Shown here in pieces: positions 52,801-62,205 of a stretch of 64,000 bases of DNA (the first letter of the stretch is position 1; each line of letters opens with the position of its first letter). The notes under the pieces were generated by a model that was not told the DNA's origin, made no database searches, and saw nothing but the letters and a program-made list of their open reading frames with translations. Source of the DNA: Diplonema papillatum. Its lineage: Eukaryota; Euglenozoa; Diplonemea; Diplonemida; Diplonemidae. The stretch spans positions 50,795 to 114,794 of the forward strand of contig JAPJBO010000740.1 of assembly GCA_030068145.1 (NCBI GenBank), read 5' to 3'. The position numbers and the translations under genes are program-made.

Positions 52801-53872
52801 GCAGCGGGAGGTTGACTTGACCGAAGGACTTTCTTCAGTGCCACTTCAAGCATTGGGTGTGTCCCCATTTTTTGGTCGCGGTCCTGCACCTCTATTGGCT
52901 TGGAAAACTGGTCGTACGAGAATTGTGTGCCTAATCTCACACGCTCTTTCCTCAAGTGCATGACATTTCGTCTCAAATACCTGCAACAAGCACATCTTTC
53001 GTTATTCTCACGATTGTGCGTAATCTGTCGAAAAGGTGCTACCTGATCGATCATTCTTGTCCGTTGACACTCCTCTTCAGTTCACTGAAGAGTCCTTACG
53101 TTCTTTCCTGGTTGTCTGTTGTGTCTTCGACAAAGTCTGGTGTTCTCACCATGTGACCTGTGGTTTACTCCAGTTTCCGCAGGACTGGGCTGACCTAGGT
53201 ATCTGAGCCGCATGGCTAAGTTTGATGGAGCGCCGTCAGGTCAATGGACTGGTGAAAATGTTGAACCAGGATGTTTACATTGCAAAAAAAGGGAAGTTAC
53301 TGTCTTGGGCACCACAAAACTCTTGCAGCTTTAGCTTGTAGCTGTCCCTTGTTTTCTCGTTTTCACCACTCCAAGCTGCTTTAGCCAAGTGAGCAAATCA
53401 ATGCAATTTCGGGGTACCACCTGTTTCCCCCATAATCGGCTTTGAGAAAAACACTTAGCTTTCCTCTTCTCTCTCATTCTCTCTCTCTCATTTACCCATT
53501 TCGTTTTCCACATTCCATTGTGTTTCCTCCTCTCATTTGGTCGCCTGTTCTCGGTGCTGGGTTCGGATGGCACGTATTCTTCACACCAAACCTTCGCACT
53601 TCTTCAACTGCTACCTCCCAACAATGGGGGTTCGCCTTGAGTGCACCCGGCAAGCAAGTCAAATGGCCCTATCTAGTCGATCTGCAGAGCCGGTTTTAAG
53701 CTCATGTCCCGTAATCACCTGCAGCGATAGTAGCAGATTTTCATAGCTCTGTTCATTTCGCTAGCTGGCTGGGGTAAAATGCTGCGTTGGAATGAATTGC
53801 AAACTGACTGAGTTGCAAACTCAAACCACACACACACACCCACACCGGGAGGACATGTGTAATTAACAATGA
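49870..53872. other. Long intergenic stretch, no supported gene
   Basis: Four kilobases without a convincing ORF, array or element. GTACTTGTCA and ATGTACA words recur at 52355-52460. A (TC)n-like tract lies at 53465-53490, a short CA tract at 53829-53838. Unrecognised exons are possible. Confidence 0.4.
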
Positions 53873-54706
53873 ACAATTTCCAAATGGCCCGCTCTGACTC
53901 TTCTTGGGCTACTCGCGCGTTCATTGGATGCGGCGAATGTTTCGATGCTGGGCTATGACGATGTAGGCGTCTCGAGTTTGATTTCCGCAGGGAACTGGAC
54001 AATCCTACAGCGGACGATGACATGGTGTGGGAACACGCCCGCCAACTCGGAAAAGGGACTGCTGCGGCTGAACCATCGGGATGCGCTCGGGAGTGCGACG
54101 CTGAACACGATCAGCACGACTCTTGTCGCACTCTCGTTCGGCGCAGCCGCCAACACCGGCGCGTTCAACAGTGGTGCGTTGACAGGGACCGGGAGCATCA
54201 TGCTTTCGGATACGGTGGGCATGTCGGTGGTCCTGTCCGTGGGCAGCAAGGGGAGCACCACCACGTATTCCGGCTCTCTGGTGGGATCCGGAGGTCTGGT
54301 GAAGGTTGGCTCGGGCACGTTGAGGCTCTTGGGGGCGAACACGAACAACCGCGGGGATACGGCGGTTGAGGGCGGGATGCTCTCGTTGTCAGTGCCGCAT
54401 CTGTACGACCGGTCGACCGTCTCGATCGCCGGCGGCGCCGTGCTGCAGCTGGACTTTGCCGGGACGGACACGGTTGGTGCGCTCGTGCTCGGCGGCAATG
54501 CGCAGCCGGATGGGGTGTACAGCTCGGGGAATTCGGGCGGGTTCATCTTCGGTGCAGGGTCGTTGCTGGTGAAAACGGTTGTTGCAGGAAACGGTTCTTC
54601 GACGCCAACACCCGTCGACTCGCCGTACCGTTTGACTCGGACATGGCGGGCGTATGACGGCGGCTCGGCTCTCCCGATTCATCGAGGGAATCCTCGAGGC
54701 ACCTAA
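53873..54706 (+). CDS. Bacterial-type autotransporter-associated beta-strand repeat (PATR) protein fragment
   Basis: The frame is open from 53873; the first Met is at 53945. A hydrophobic stretch (ALTLLGLLARSL) precedes it. The body is rich in Gly, Ser, Thr and Asn. GSGGLVKVGSGTLRLLGANT is the signature of the passenger-associated beta-strand repeat (usually K-x-G-x-GTL-x-L-x-GANTYTGGT). AVLQLDFAGTDTVGALVLGG, then QPDGVYSSGNSGG and F-GAGSLLV, match the terminal module typical of such proteins in Verrucomicrobia and Planctomycetes. In bacteria these form secreted beta-helical passengers. No autotransporter barrel or PEP-CTERM anchor is present, and the last ~50 residues look unrelated. Eukaryotic-type repeats lie within a few kilobases on both sides. 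Best explained as horizontal transfer; a chimeric assembly is the alternative. Confidence 0.7.
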   Translation, partial: TISKWPALTLLGLLARSLDAANVSMLGYDDVGVSSLISAGNWTILQRTMTWCGNTPANSEKGLLRLNHRDALGSATLNTISTTLVALSFGAAANTGAFNSGALTGTGSIMLSDTVGMSVVLSVGSKGSTTTYSGSLVGSGGLVKVGSGTLRLLGANTNNRGDTAVEGGMLSLSVPHLYDRSTVSIAGGAVLQLDFAGTDTVGALVLGGNAQPDGVYSSGNSGGFIFGAGSLLVKTVVAGNGSSTPTPVDSPYRLTRTWRAYDGGSALPIHRGNPRGT

Positions 54707-55120
54707 ACGTACAGGGTACTTGGGTTAGTTTGGGCAAATCAATTTGCTTTCCCACCCGCCCACCCTTGATTGACATGGTTTTCGCTTAATTATGTGTTGA
54801 CCCTTTCGCTTCGTGTCTTGCTTACTTATCTAGCTTGCACCAAGTAGTCCGTTGCTTGCAACGAGTGCCGGGGTAAGGCCCGCCGGCCATCCCCCGTACC
54901 TCGCAGTAGCCATCTTCTCGCACTCTCTAAGGCCTCTGCGGGGTTTACCCCGCTCGCTAGTAATGCCACTGCTCCTCTTCCTACCTTTCTTGGTTCAAAG
55001 TGACAAGTGCAAGGGCCGAAAAAGTAGAATTCCGCGACCCTCGTCGAGCCCGTTCATGGCGGTGAGGACATGGAATTCGGCGGGCGCTGCGGATTGCCGG
55101 GCGGACGGCGGGGATTCATT
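54707..55120. other. Intergenic stretch, no supported gene
   Basis: No gene or repeat recognised between the PATR-like ORF and the CAG-rich region. Confidence 0.4.
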
Positions 55121-56045
55121 ACAGCGCAGACGATGCTGCTGCTGCTGCCTTGCCGCTGCTGTCTTGCTGATGCTGCCTTGCTGCTGCTGTCCTGCTGATG
55201 CTGCTGCCTTGCCGCTGCTGCCTTGCTGATGCTGCCTTGCGCTGTGCTGCTGTCCTGCTGCTGCTGCTGCCTTGCCGCTGCTGTCTTGCTTCTGCTGCTG
55301 CATTGCCGTTGCTGCCTTGCCGCAGCTGCAGTAGCAGGAGGAAGAGCTACAGTAAGAGGGAAGAAGGAAGATGAGCAGGAGCAAGAAGAGCAGCAGCTCG
55401 AGGAGGGAAGAAGCAAGATGAGTAGCAGCTAGAGGAGCAGCAGCTAGGATAAAACAGCTAGAGGGGCAACAGAAAGAGGAGCAGAAGCAGGAGGAAGAGC
55501 TGCAGCAAGAAAGAAAAAAGCAAGATGAGCAGCAGCTAGAGGATAGAACAGCTAGAGGGGCGGCAGATAGAGGAGCAGAAGCAGGAGGAGCAGCAGCTAG
55601 GATAAAACAGCTAGAGGGGCAACAGAAAGAGGAGCAGAAGCAGGAGGAAGAGCTGCAGCAAGAGAGAAAGAAGCAAGATGAGCAGCAGCTAGAGGATAGA
55701 ACAGCTAGAGGGGCGGCAGATAGAGGAGCAGAAGCAGGAGGAAGAGCTACAGCAAGAGGGAAGAAGGAAGATGAGCAGCAGCTCGAGGAGCAGCAGCAAG
55801 AAGGAAGCAAGATGAGCAACCACTGGAGGCAAGACAGGAGCAGCTAGAGGAGCAGCAGCTAGAGGAGCCGCAAAGAGGGACGAAGCAAGATGAGTGCAGC
55901 TGGAGGAGCAACAGCTAGAGGGGCAGCAGATAGAGGAGCAGCAGCAGCTGCATCAACAGGGGAATAAGCAAGATGAGCATCAGCTAGGAGGGGCAGCCAG
56001 GGTAACAGCTGGCAGCAGCAGGGGCAGCAGATAGAGAAGCAGAAG
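55121..56045. repeat. CTG/CAG-rich low-complexity region
   Basis: 55121-55330 is built of CTGCTGCTGCCTTGC words; from about 55340 on, GAGGAGCAGCAGCTAGAG words predominate in the same strand's complement sense. A ~170-bp block (AGCTAGGATAAAACAGCTAG ... GCAAGATGAGCAGCAGCTAG) is tandemly repeated at 55440-55600 and 55606-55780. Predicted Leu- or Cys-rich proteins here are repeat artefacts. Confidence 0.85.
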
Positions 56046-56099
56046 ATGAGGGGGGAGCGTCAGCAGGAGTCAGGAAGCAGAAACAAACACATACCATTG

Positions 56100-56701
56100 C
56101 CCAAGCACCAACAGCACCAACAGCACCAACAGCACCAACAGCACCAACAGCACCAACAGCACCAACAGCACCAACAGCACCAACAGCACCAACAGCACCA
56201 ACAGCACCAACAGCACCAACAGCACCAACAGCACCAACAGCACCAACAGCACCAACAGCACCAACAGCACCAACAGCACCAACAGCACCAACAGCACCAA
56301 CAGCACCTACAGCACCTACAGCAGCAACAGCAGCAACAGCAGCAACAGCAGCAACAGCATCAACAGCATCAACAGCATCAACAGCATCAACAGCATCAAC
56401 AGCATCAACAGCATCAACAGCACAACAGCATCAACAGCATCAACAGCATCAACAGCATCAACAGCATCAACAGCATCAACAGCACCAACAGCACCAACAG
56501 CACCAACAGCACCAACAGCACCAACAGCACCAACAGCACCAACAGCACCTACAGCACCTACAGCACCTACAGCACCTACAGCAGCAACAGCAGCAACAGC
56601 AGCAACAGCATCAACAGCATCAACAGCATCAACAGCATCAACAGCATCAACAGCATCAACAGCATCAACAGCATCAACAGCATCAACAGCATCAACAGCA
56701 T
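56100..56701. repeat. 9-bp array CAACAGCAC / CAACAGCAT / CAACAGCAG
   Basis: About 67 nine-bp units arranged in blocks: CAACAGCAC (to about 56300), CTACAGCAC, CAACAGCAG, CAACAGCAT (to about 56480), then the same order again (CAC, CTACAGCAC, CAG, CAT to 56701). The repeated block order indicates a ~300-bp duplication. The plus frame would encode His/Gln or Asn/Ser/Ile runs; there is no evidence of a real protein. Confidence 0.95.
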
Positions 56702-56850
56702 CCCCGCAAACCCGCACTCGGTGGCCCTGCGGGCCCCCTCGTGCATTTGATGGATTCTTAGTGCTTCGATGTGGGCCTTCTTGTCCAGGTTCGGCCTCTT
56801 GTGTGAAGAGGCCGACTCGAAAGAAAACAGGATTCAGCACACACAACGCA
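56702..56850 (+). mobile_element. 3' end of a non-LTR retrotransposon (solo copy)
   Basis: CCCGCAAACCCGCACTCGGT, GGCCCTGCGGGCCCCCTCGT, then GGCCTC...GAGGCCGACTCGAAAG, matching 61335-61460, where the same sequence follows the retrotransposon ORF. Here only the 3' end is present, as expected for a 5'-truncated insertion. Confidence 0.65.
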
Positions 56851-56923
56851 AACAGGAACTAGAAGAAGAAAAGAAATTCACAAGATGGTTCGGGTCGGAG
56901 TTGTGCTTGAAAAATCTGGTGTG

Positions 56924-57085
56924 GGGGACAAAATCTGACTTGCCACCTCCTCGCGGTGTCCCCTGGAAACGTGTTTTTCGAAACGCGGCCAAGGCAAGCA
57001 GTACCTTTGCTGTGGGTGAAAGCCCCTTACTTCGTATCTGGCGTCCGAGCTGCGCACCTACCCTTCCCGGGCGTAAAAGATCCTG
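56924..57085 (+). repeat. Partial third copy of the 57.8/61.8-kb repeat
   Basis: GGGGGACAAAATCTGACTTG, CCACCTCCTCGCGGTGTCCC and CTTCGTATCTGGCGTCCGAG recur at 58035-58190 and 61985-62140. Unlike the other two copies, this one is not followed by a CAG-type array. Confidence 0.8.
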
Positions 57086-57769
57086 CCCCAAGCTGCCCAG
57101 CAGGAACGGGGGGGGCGGTGCAAAGAGGCACCTTCCAGGTGAGCCTTGCCAAGTTTGACTCCCTTGTGGCCCTCTCATCGTGAAGGCGGGGTAAAATCGG
57201 GATGGTTACCAATGTGCCCCCGGTTTTTTGAATTAGTTGGCCCCAGTCTGAGTGACAGGTGGCGGCTTGTGGCTGAGCCGCGGCCTTTCCAGGCCCTTAG
57301 CCGACTCTCCTTTCGTTTTTCTGAGTCCCCAGTGCCGTGGGGCAGGCGCCGGTTGCAGTGTGCAACTGGTGCGGGTTCAAACCGCGCCTGTCTGTGTTCG
57401 TGGTTGTGCCGTTTTTCGTTGTGAAGAAGTGAACCCGGAGAACCCACCAGGTCAGGCACCAGGTTTCTTGTCTGGCAAACTGTACGGCCTGGTGTTTAAA
57501 AAAAAATCAAGGCTGTCTGTGCGGTTGGCTGTGACAAGTCCACTCCTGCATTTCACAAAATTTGCAGCAGGAGGGACTGAGTCACACCAATCGAAAAGAC
57601 ACCGGAGAATACCCGAGTGTCGGCCCACAAACGAAGTATTTGAACTTCCCCTTTTGGAACTTGCTTGTCTTGCCCATTTTTCCCAGTTTGCCTCGAAGGC
57701 CCCCGTACGATTCTTCCAAAAAAAAAAAAAAGGAAGCAGTCAAGGTATGTGAAGTTCCGAGTCAGCGAA

Positions 57770-58257
57770 AAGGTTCTGACAGAGCTATGGGTACATATTT
57801 TTGTTGATATTTTGACCGATGCATCCAACGAAACCGTCACAGGAATTCGAAGCTCCTACGAACGACGTTCTTTCAAGGGTCGCAACTTCGGGAGAACGTG
57901 CCCCCCCATTTCGACATGCAACAGTTGCCTATCACGTTTTCGGTGTTCCTTCAGCAAAGTGCTCCTGAGAGGTCGTGAAGTCCAAGAAGCTGGCCATCAA
58001 AGGCCCCGGAATTCTCAATGGGTGGTCTTGGGGTTGGGGGACAAAATCTGACTTGCCACCTCCTCGCGGTGTCCCCTGGAAACGTGTTTTTCGAAACGCG
58101 GCCAAGGCAAGCAGTTCCTTTGCTGTGGGTGAAAGCCCCTAACTTCGTATCTGGCCTCCGAGCTGTGCACCTACTCTTCCCAGGCGTAAAAAAGGTCGGC
58201 AAGAAAGCAGCAGCAGCAGCAAGGCAGCAGCAGCAAGGCAGGCAGCAGTAGAAGCAA
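57770..58257 (+). repeat. Segmental repeat ending in a CAG-type array, copy 1
   Basis: About 490 bp nearly identical in long stretches to 61608-62205. It includes ACGTTCTTTCAAGGGTCGCA, CAAGAAGCTGGCCATCAAAG and TTCGTATCTGGCCTCCGAGC, and both copies run into AAGGCAGCAGCAGC arrays at the same point (after GGTCGGCAAGAAAGCAGCAG). The 61.6-kb copy has an additional ~110 bp (a partial internal duplication near 61690-61800). Confidence 0.85.
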
Positions 58258-58505
58258 GGCAGCAGCAGCAAGGCAGCAGCAGCAAGGCAGCAGCAGCAAG
58301 GCAGCCACGGCAAGGCAGCCGCGGCAAGGCAGCAACGGCAATGCAGCAGCAGAAGCAAGACAGCAGCGGCAAGGCAGCAGCAGCAAGGCAAGACAGCAGC
58401 GGCAAGGCAGGAGCGGCAGCAGGACAGCAGCAGCAAGGCAGCAGCAGCAAGGCAGCAGCGGCAAGGCAGCAGCAGCAAGGCAGCCAGAGCAAGACAGCAG
58501 CGGTT
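58200..58505. repeat. 14-bp array (AAGGCAGCAGCAGC)n, short
   Basis: About 20 copies with GCAGCGGC and GAAGCAAGAC variants. Since 14 is not a multiple of 3, every frame gives the same 14-residue peptide repeat. Same unit as at 62150-64000. Confidence 0.9.
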
Positions 58506-58559
58506 AATCAGCAGGAGGAAGAGCACCAACAGAAGGCAGCAGACAGGATAGGAGCTTTG

Positions 58560-58985
58560 AATTCAAATAAACATAAACAGAAAATCAAAACACAGACGAA
58601 GTTTGTTTGAAGCGCTTAAGAAGGAAATCGGAGCTTGCAATGAAAGCAGTCTTTGCAAGCGAAGGTCCTTGACTGCAGTGTTTGGTTTTGCGAGAATTCC
58701 ACAGCTTCGGAGAAAGGCAGCAGAGCAGCAGGAGCAAGAGTAGCAGCAAGAAGAGCAGCAAGAGGAGGAGCAAGGCAGCAGCAAGGCAGACAGCAACTTT
58801 CGTTTCAAAGAAACCTAAACAGGAAATTAAAACACAGACGAAGTTTGCGAATCGGGGCTTCGATGAAAAATGCAAGCCTTTCCATTTCGAAGGGGGAGGG
58901 TCGTTTACTGCAGCGTTTGGTTTTGAGAGAGTTTCACAGCTTCGATGAAAGGCAACAAGAGAAGCAGGAGCAAGAGCAGCACCAG
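58560..58985 (+). repeat. Tandem duplication of ~190 bp (two diverged copies)
   Basis: 58560-58745 and 58800-58985 share AAACACAGACGAAGTTTG, GTTTGGTTTTG, CACAGCTTCG and GCAGCAGGAGCAAGAG in the same order. Between and after the copies lie AGCAGCAAGAAGAGC words. Function not apparent. Confidence 0.7.
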
Positions 58986-58989
58986 CACC

Positions 58990-60060
58990 AAACACAGGAA
59001 CAACAGGAGCAGCTAGATGAGCAGCAGCAAGGCAGCAAAAACCCCATCGAAGTCAAGAGAAGGTTGCTTTAAGCCTTTTGTCCACACTTTTCTTCTTATT
59101 TTAAAGAAATGAATGTAAAGAAATGAAAAGATGTCCCAGTGCTGGCATGGCAGGCCCCTTTTGGCCCAAAGAACAGGTAGCCACCGTTGTCAGCACATGG
59201 GGTTTCCACTCATTCGCATTTTTTTTTGTAGCAGCAGAAACATCAGCAAGACTGAAGCACCAGCAGGGGGAGAAGGAGCAGAAGCAGCAGCAGCAGCAGC
59301 AGCAGAAGCAGCAGCAGCAGAAGTAGCAGCAGAAGCAGCACAGCATCAGCAGAACCAAACCAGGAACCCAAAACATTGGGAGGAAGGATGGGGGAGGGGA
59401 AAATGGCTATTGGTTGTCTCTTGTGTGCGTGCTTTGTCCTATCTTTGAAGGGTTGAAAGGAAGCTGCACTTTGCAACGCGGGAGTACCTGTCGAGCCAGT
59501 CAGCAAGATCAACCCGTGTCACTATGCCAGCATTTTGGATCAGATGCGAGCCCCTCCATAGGCTTTGTTGAGCGTCCTTGACGTTCATGCTTTGAGCAAC
59601 TCCTGCAGGCAGTTCCTCGCAACTGGCCGAAAAAACTTTGTCTCACGACATTGTATGTGGCTAACCGCAGTGGAAACAAAACAGGAGGAAGCAAACCTTT
59701 CGAGGTCTGCGTGTTCATAGTTCTGATGATCCCTAATCGGTGGAAGTTTTGGGCAGATTAGAGACAGACAAAGCACACGCATAGCAACAATCTTTGGCAC
59801 GGGGACTGTGATACTTGGGTATATTTTTCGAATTTTCAAGTTTTGGAAAAAAATATTATGAGCACCAGGCAGCACCAGCAGGAGGCACACACCAGCCAGC
59901 ACCAGCAGCAGGCAGCACCAACGGCAGGCAGCACCATTGGCAGGCAGCACACGCAGGCACCAGCAGGAAGCACATAGCAGGCAGCGCAGTACCAGCAGAC
60001 ACCTCAGCACCAGCAAGTCAGCACCAGCAAGTCAGCACCAGCAAGTCAGCACCAGCAAGT
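58990..60060. other. Intergenic stretch with CAG and CACCAGCAAGT words
   Basis: CAG-rich patches at 59270-59350 and 59860-60060; the latter includes three CAGCACCAGCAAGT 14-mers. No supported gene. Confidence 0.5.
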
Positions 60061-60106
60061 CCCGCAAAACCCGCAAACCCCGCAAACCCGCAAACCCGGG
60101 CAAACT
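60061..60106. repeat. CCCGCAAA array, left of the retrotransposon fragment
   Basis: Four to five CCCGCAAA units. The same word forms an array at 61292-61352 on the other side of the coding fragment, and isolated units occur at 26660-26700 and 56702. Confidence 0.8.
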
Positions 60107-61290
60107 GGCGATCAGGCTCGGAGGACTAGGGCTCAGGAGCACAGAGGAGCACCACGTGTCCGCCAGCATCGCAGCCCTAGCGGGCAGGAGGGGCCTGGCA
60201 CGCACGCTGGACCCGGCTTACGAGATCAACGGAGCGCAGTGGGGGGAGGCCGCGGCGGAGTTCAATAGGTCGATTCCCCACCTCAAGGCCGAGGGGGGAG
60301 AGGCAGCAGTGAAAGTTGACCCGACCCCGCCGGAGGAGGTCCTAGTTCAACGCCTCCTGTCGAGGGCCGTCGAAGAAGACCAGCGTTTGGGTCTGCGGGG
60401 CAGCTACGAGGACGACATCAACCAGGCGAGGCTGAACTCGATCACCATGCCCCACGCCAGCTCCTGGCTCACGGCTCCCCTATTTTTCCGTTTCTTTTTA
60501 TGCACGGAATGCCCTTCCTCTTATTTATATATTTCTCTTTTCCAGCCAAGGTATGCCGTGTTTTTCAGTATGTTTACCATTTCCCCCCCCACCACCTTCA
60601 AAACGCGAATACACAAACAGGCCAATACGCAAGGGAAAAAAAAAAAAGAGAACACAAAAATGCAAGGTCATGTGGGCGGCTCGCCACCACAGGACGAAAA
60701 GGGCTGGTGGTACGCCACCAAAACCAAAACAGCCCCCAGTAAAATAGAGTAAGGCGGACATGCTTGTGTATTCGTGGTGGAATTTTCCTCTTTTCCCGTT
60801 TGGTTTCCGCGCCCATGAAAATGGAACCCCCATGAGCGCGTTACGGGGTCCCAAGTGCCGGGTGGAGCGGCGTAAAAAAAAAAAAAAAAAAAAAAGGCGA
60901 TCCCGTGGGAAGGGAAGGACTTGCCCCCTGCGGAGTTCACCACGGCGGTGAGACTGTGGGTCGGCGCCCCGGTATACAAACCGGGGCAGACGTGCCAGCT
61001 GTGTGGAGAACGGGACATGGACCAGCTGGGCCTGCATGCCATGTTGTGCAAGAACGGAGGGGACATGAACACCAAGCACAACGCGGCCAGGGACGAGGTG
61101 TACTTGGCGTGCGCTGACGCCGCCCTGGACCCGAGGAAGGAAGAGAAGCACACCGTATCGGGCAGCACGGCAAGAATTCCGGGGGACGTGTCTCTCCCCA
61201 GGGGGGTGAACGAGAGAAGACCGAGATGGGTCGACGTGACGGTGATGAACCCCCAGGCGGCGTCGTATCGGAAGGGCGCAGCGAAGACGG
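60107..61290 (+). pseudogene. Non-LTR retrotransposon C-terminus, split by an A-tailed insertion
   Basis: 60107-60480 encodes LGGLGLRSTEEHHVSASIAA through MPHASSWLTAP, the region after the RT core in a widespread group of non-LTR elements. 60897-61290 continues with IPWEGKDLPPAEFTTAVRLW, the finger C-x2-C-x10-H-x3-C (CQLCGERDMDQLGLHAMLC), then KHNAARDEV, PGDVSLPRG and WVDVTV. These last motifs fit the restriction-like (PD-D/E-XK) nuclease that follows the finger in such elements. A 416-bp insertion separates the two halves. The RT core itself is absent upstream, so this is a 5'-truncated, inactive copy. The protein would otherwise drive target-primed reverse transcription. Confidence 0.8.
60481..60896 (+). 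mobile_element. 416-bp A-tailed insertion inside the retrotransposon ORF
   Basis: Interrupts the coding sequence exactly between WLTAP and IPWEG. It begins TATTTTTCCG and ends with a 22-A tract at 60873-60895. The A tail suggests a retroposed transcript or SINE. No clear target duplication is visible (GGCTCCCC on the left, GGCGATCCC on the right). It does not start with GT, so it is unlikely to be an intron. Source sequence not identified. Confidence 0.55.
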
Positions 61291-61291
61291 T

Positions 61292-61480
61292 CCGCCCCGC
61301 AAACCCGCAAACCCGCCCGCAAACCCCCGCAAACCCGCAAACCCGCAAACCCGCACTCGGTTGCCCTGCGGGCCCCCTCGTGGATTGGATTGATTCTCAG
61401 TGTTTGTAGCCTTCCTTCTAGATACGGCCTCTTTGTGAGAGGCCGACTCGAAAGAGAGCGAAAAACGCAACAAAAACAGG
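61292..61480 (+). mobile_element. Retrotransposon 3' tail with CCCGCAAA array
   Basis: About seven CCCGCAAA units (61292-61352) continue the ORF as PANPQTR repeats, then ALGCPAGPLVDWIDSQCL and stop. The 3' flank GGCCTCTTTGTGAGAGGCCG is a perfect 7-bp stem. The tail recurs at 56702-56850. Confidence 0.65.
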
Positions 61481-61607
61481 AAATAGTACCAAAGAACAAG
61501 TTCACGATGAATGGCAAGGATGTCGGACGAATTTGGTGATCCGAAAAGCTGGTCTTTGAGGTTTCGCGCAAAACGAACCAAGGTATGCCCACTTGTGAGT
61601 CATTGAA

Positions 61608-62205
61608 GAGGTTCTGGGAGAGCTATGGGTACCCGTTTTCTCGAGTTTTTGACCGATTCATCCAAAGAAACCCTCACAGGAATTCGGAGCTCATGTGAAC
61701 AGTGTTCTTTCGCCGGTCGGAACTTCGCAAGTACAAGCCCCCCCTTTTGAAAGGGAGAAGGTCTCTTATCGTGCGTTTCTTTACATGAGGGACAAGAATC
61801 TGACCTACCGACGTTCTTTCAAGGGTCGCAACTTCGGGAGAACGTGCCCCCCCCATTTCGACATGCAACAGTTGCCTATCACATTTTCGGTGTTCCTTCA
61901 GCAAAGTGCTCCTGAGAGGTCGTGAAGTCCAAGAAGCTGGCCATCAAAGGCCCCGGAATTCTCAATGGGTGGTCTTGGGGTTGGGGGACAAAATCTGACT
62001 TGCCACCTCCTCGCGGTGTCCCCTGGAAACGTGTTTTTCGAAACGCGGCCAAGGCAAGCAGTTCCTTTGCTGTGGGTGAAAGCCCCTAACTTCGTATCTG
62101 GCCTCCGAGCTGCGCACCTACTCTTCCCAGGCGTAAAATCGGTCGGCAAGAAAGCAGCAGCAGCAGCAAGGCAGCAGCAGCAAGGCAGGCAGCAGTAGAA
62201 GCAAG
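61608..62205 (+). repeat. Segmental repeat ending in a CAG-type array, copy 2
   Basis: Copy of 57770-58257 (see that entry). The junction with the 14-bp array is at the same base, so array and flank moved together or the array grew from a fixed seed in the flank. Confidence 0.85.

Noticed and set aside
56046-56750. 234-residue Gln/His-rich protein
   Set aside because: Consists only of the 9-bp CAACAGCAC array plus flank. Prion-like composition alone is not evidence of a gene.
57335-57415. tRNA-like segment with GGTTCAAACC
   Set aside because: A B-box-like word and a CAGGCGC/GCGCCTG pairing exist, but no A box at proper distance and no cloverleaf.
60525-61592. 355-residue minus-strand ORF opposite the retrotransposon fragment
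   Set aside because: It spans the insertion and both retrotransposon halves in antisense. The sense frame has clear family motifs.
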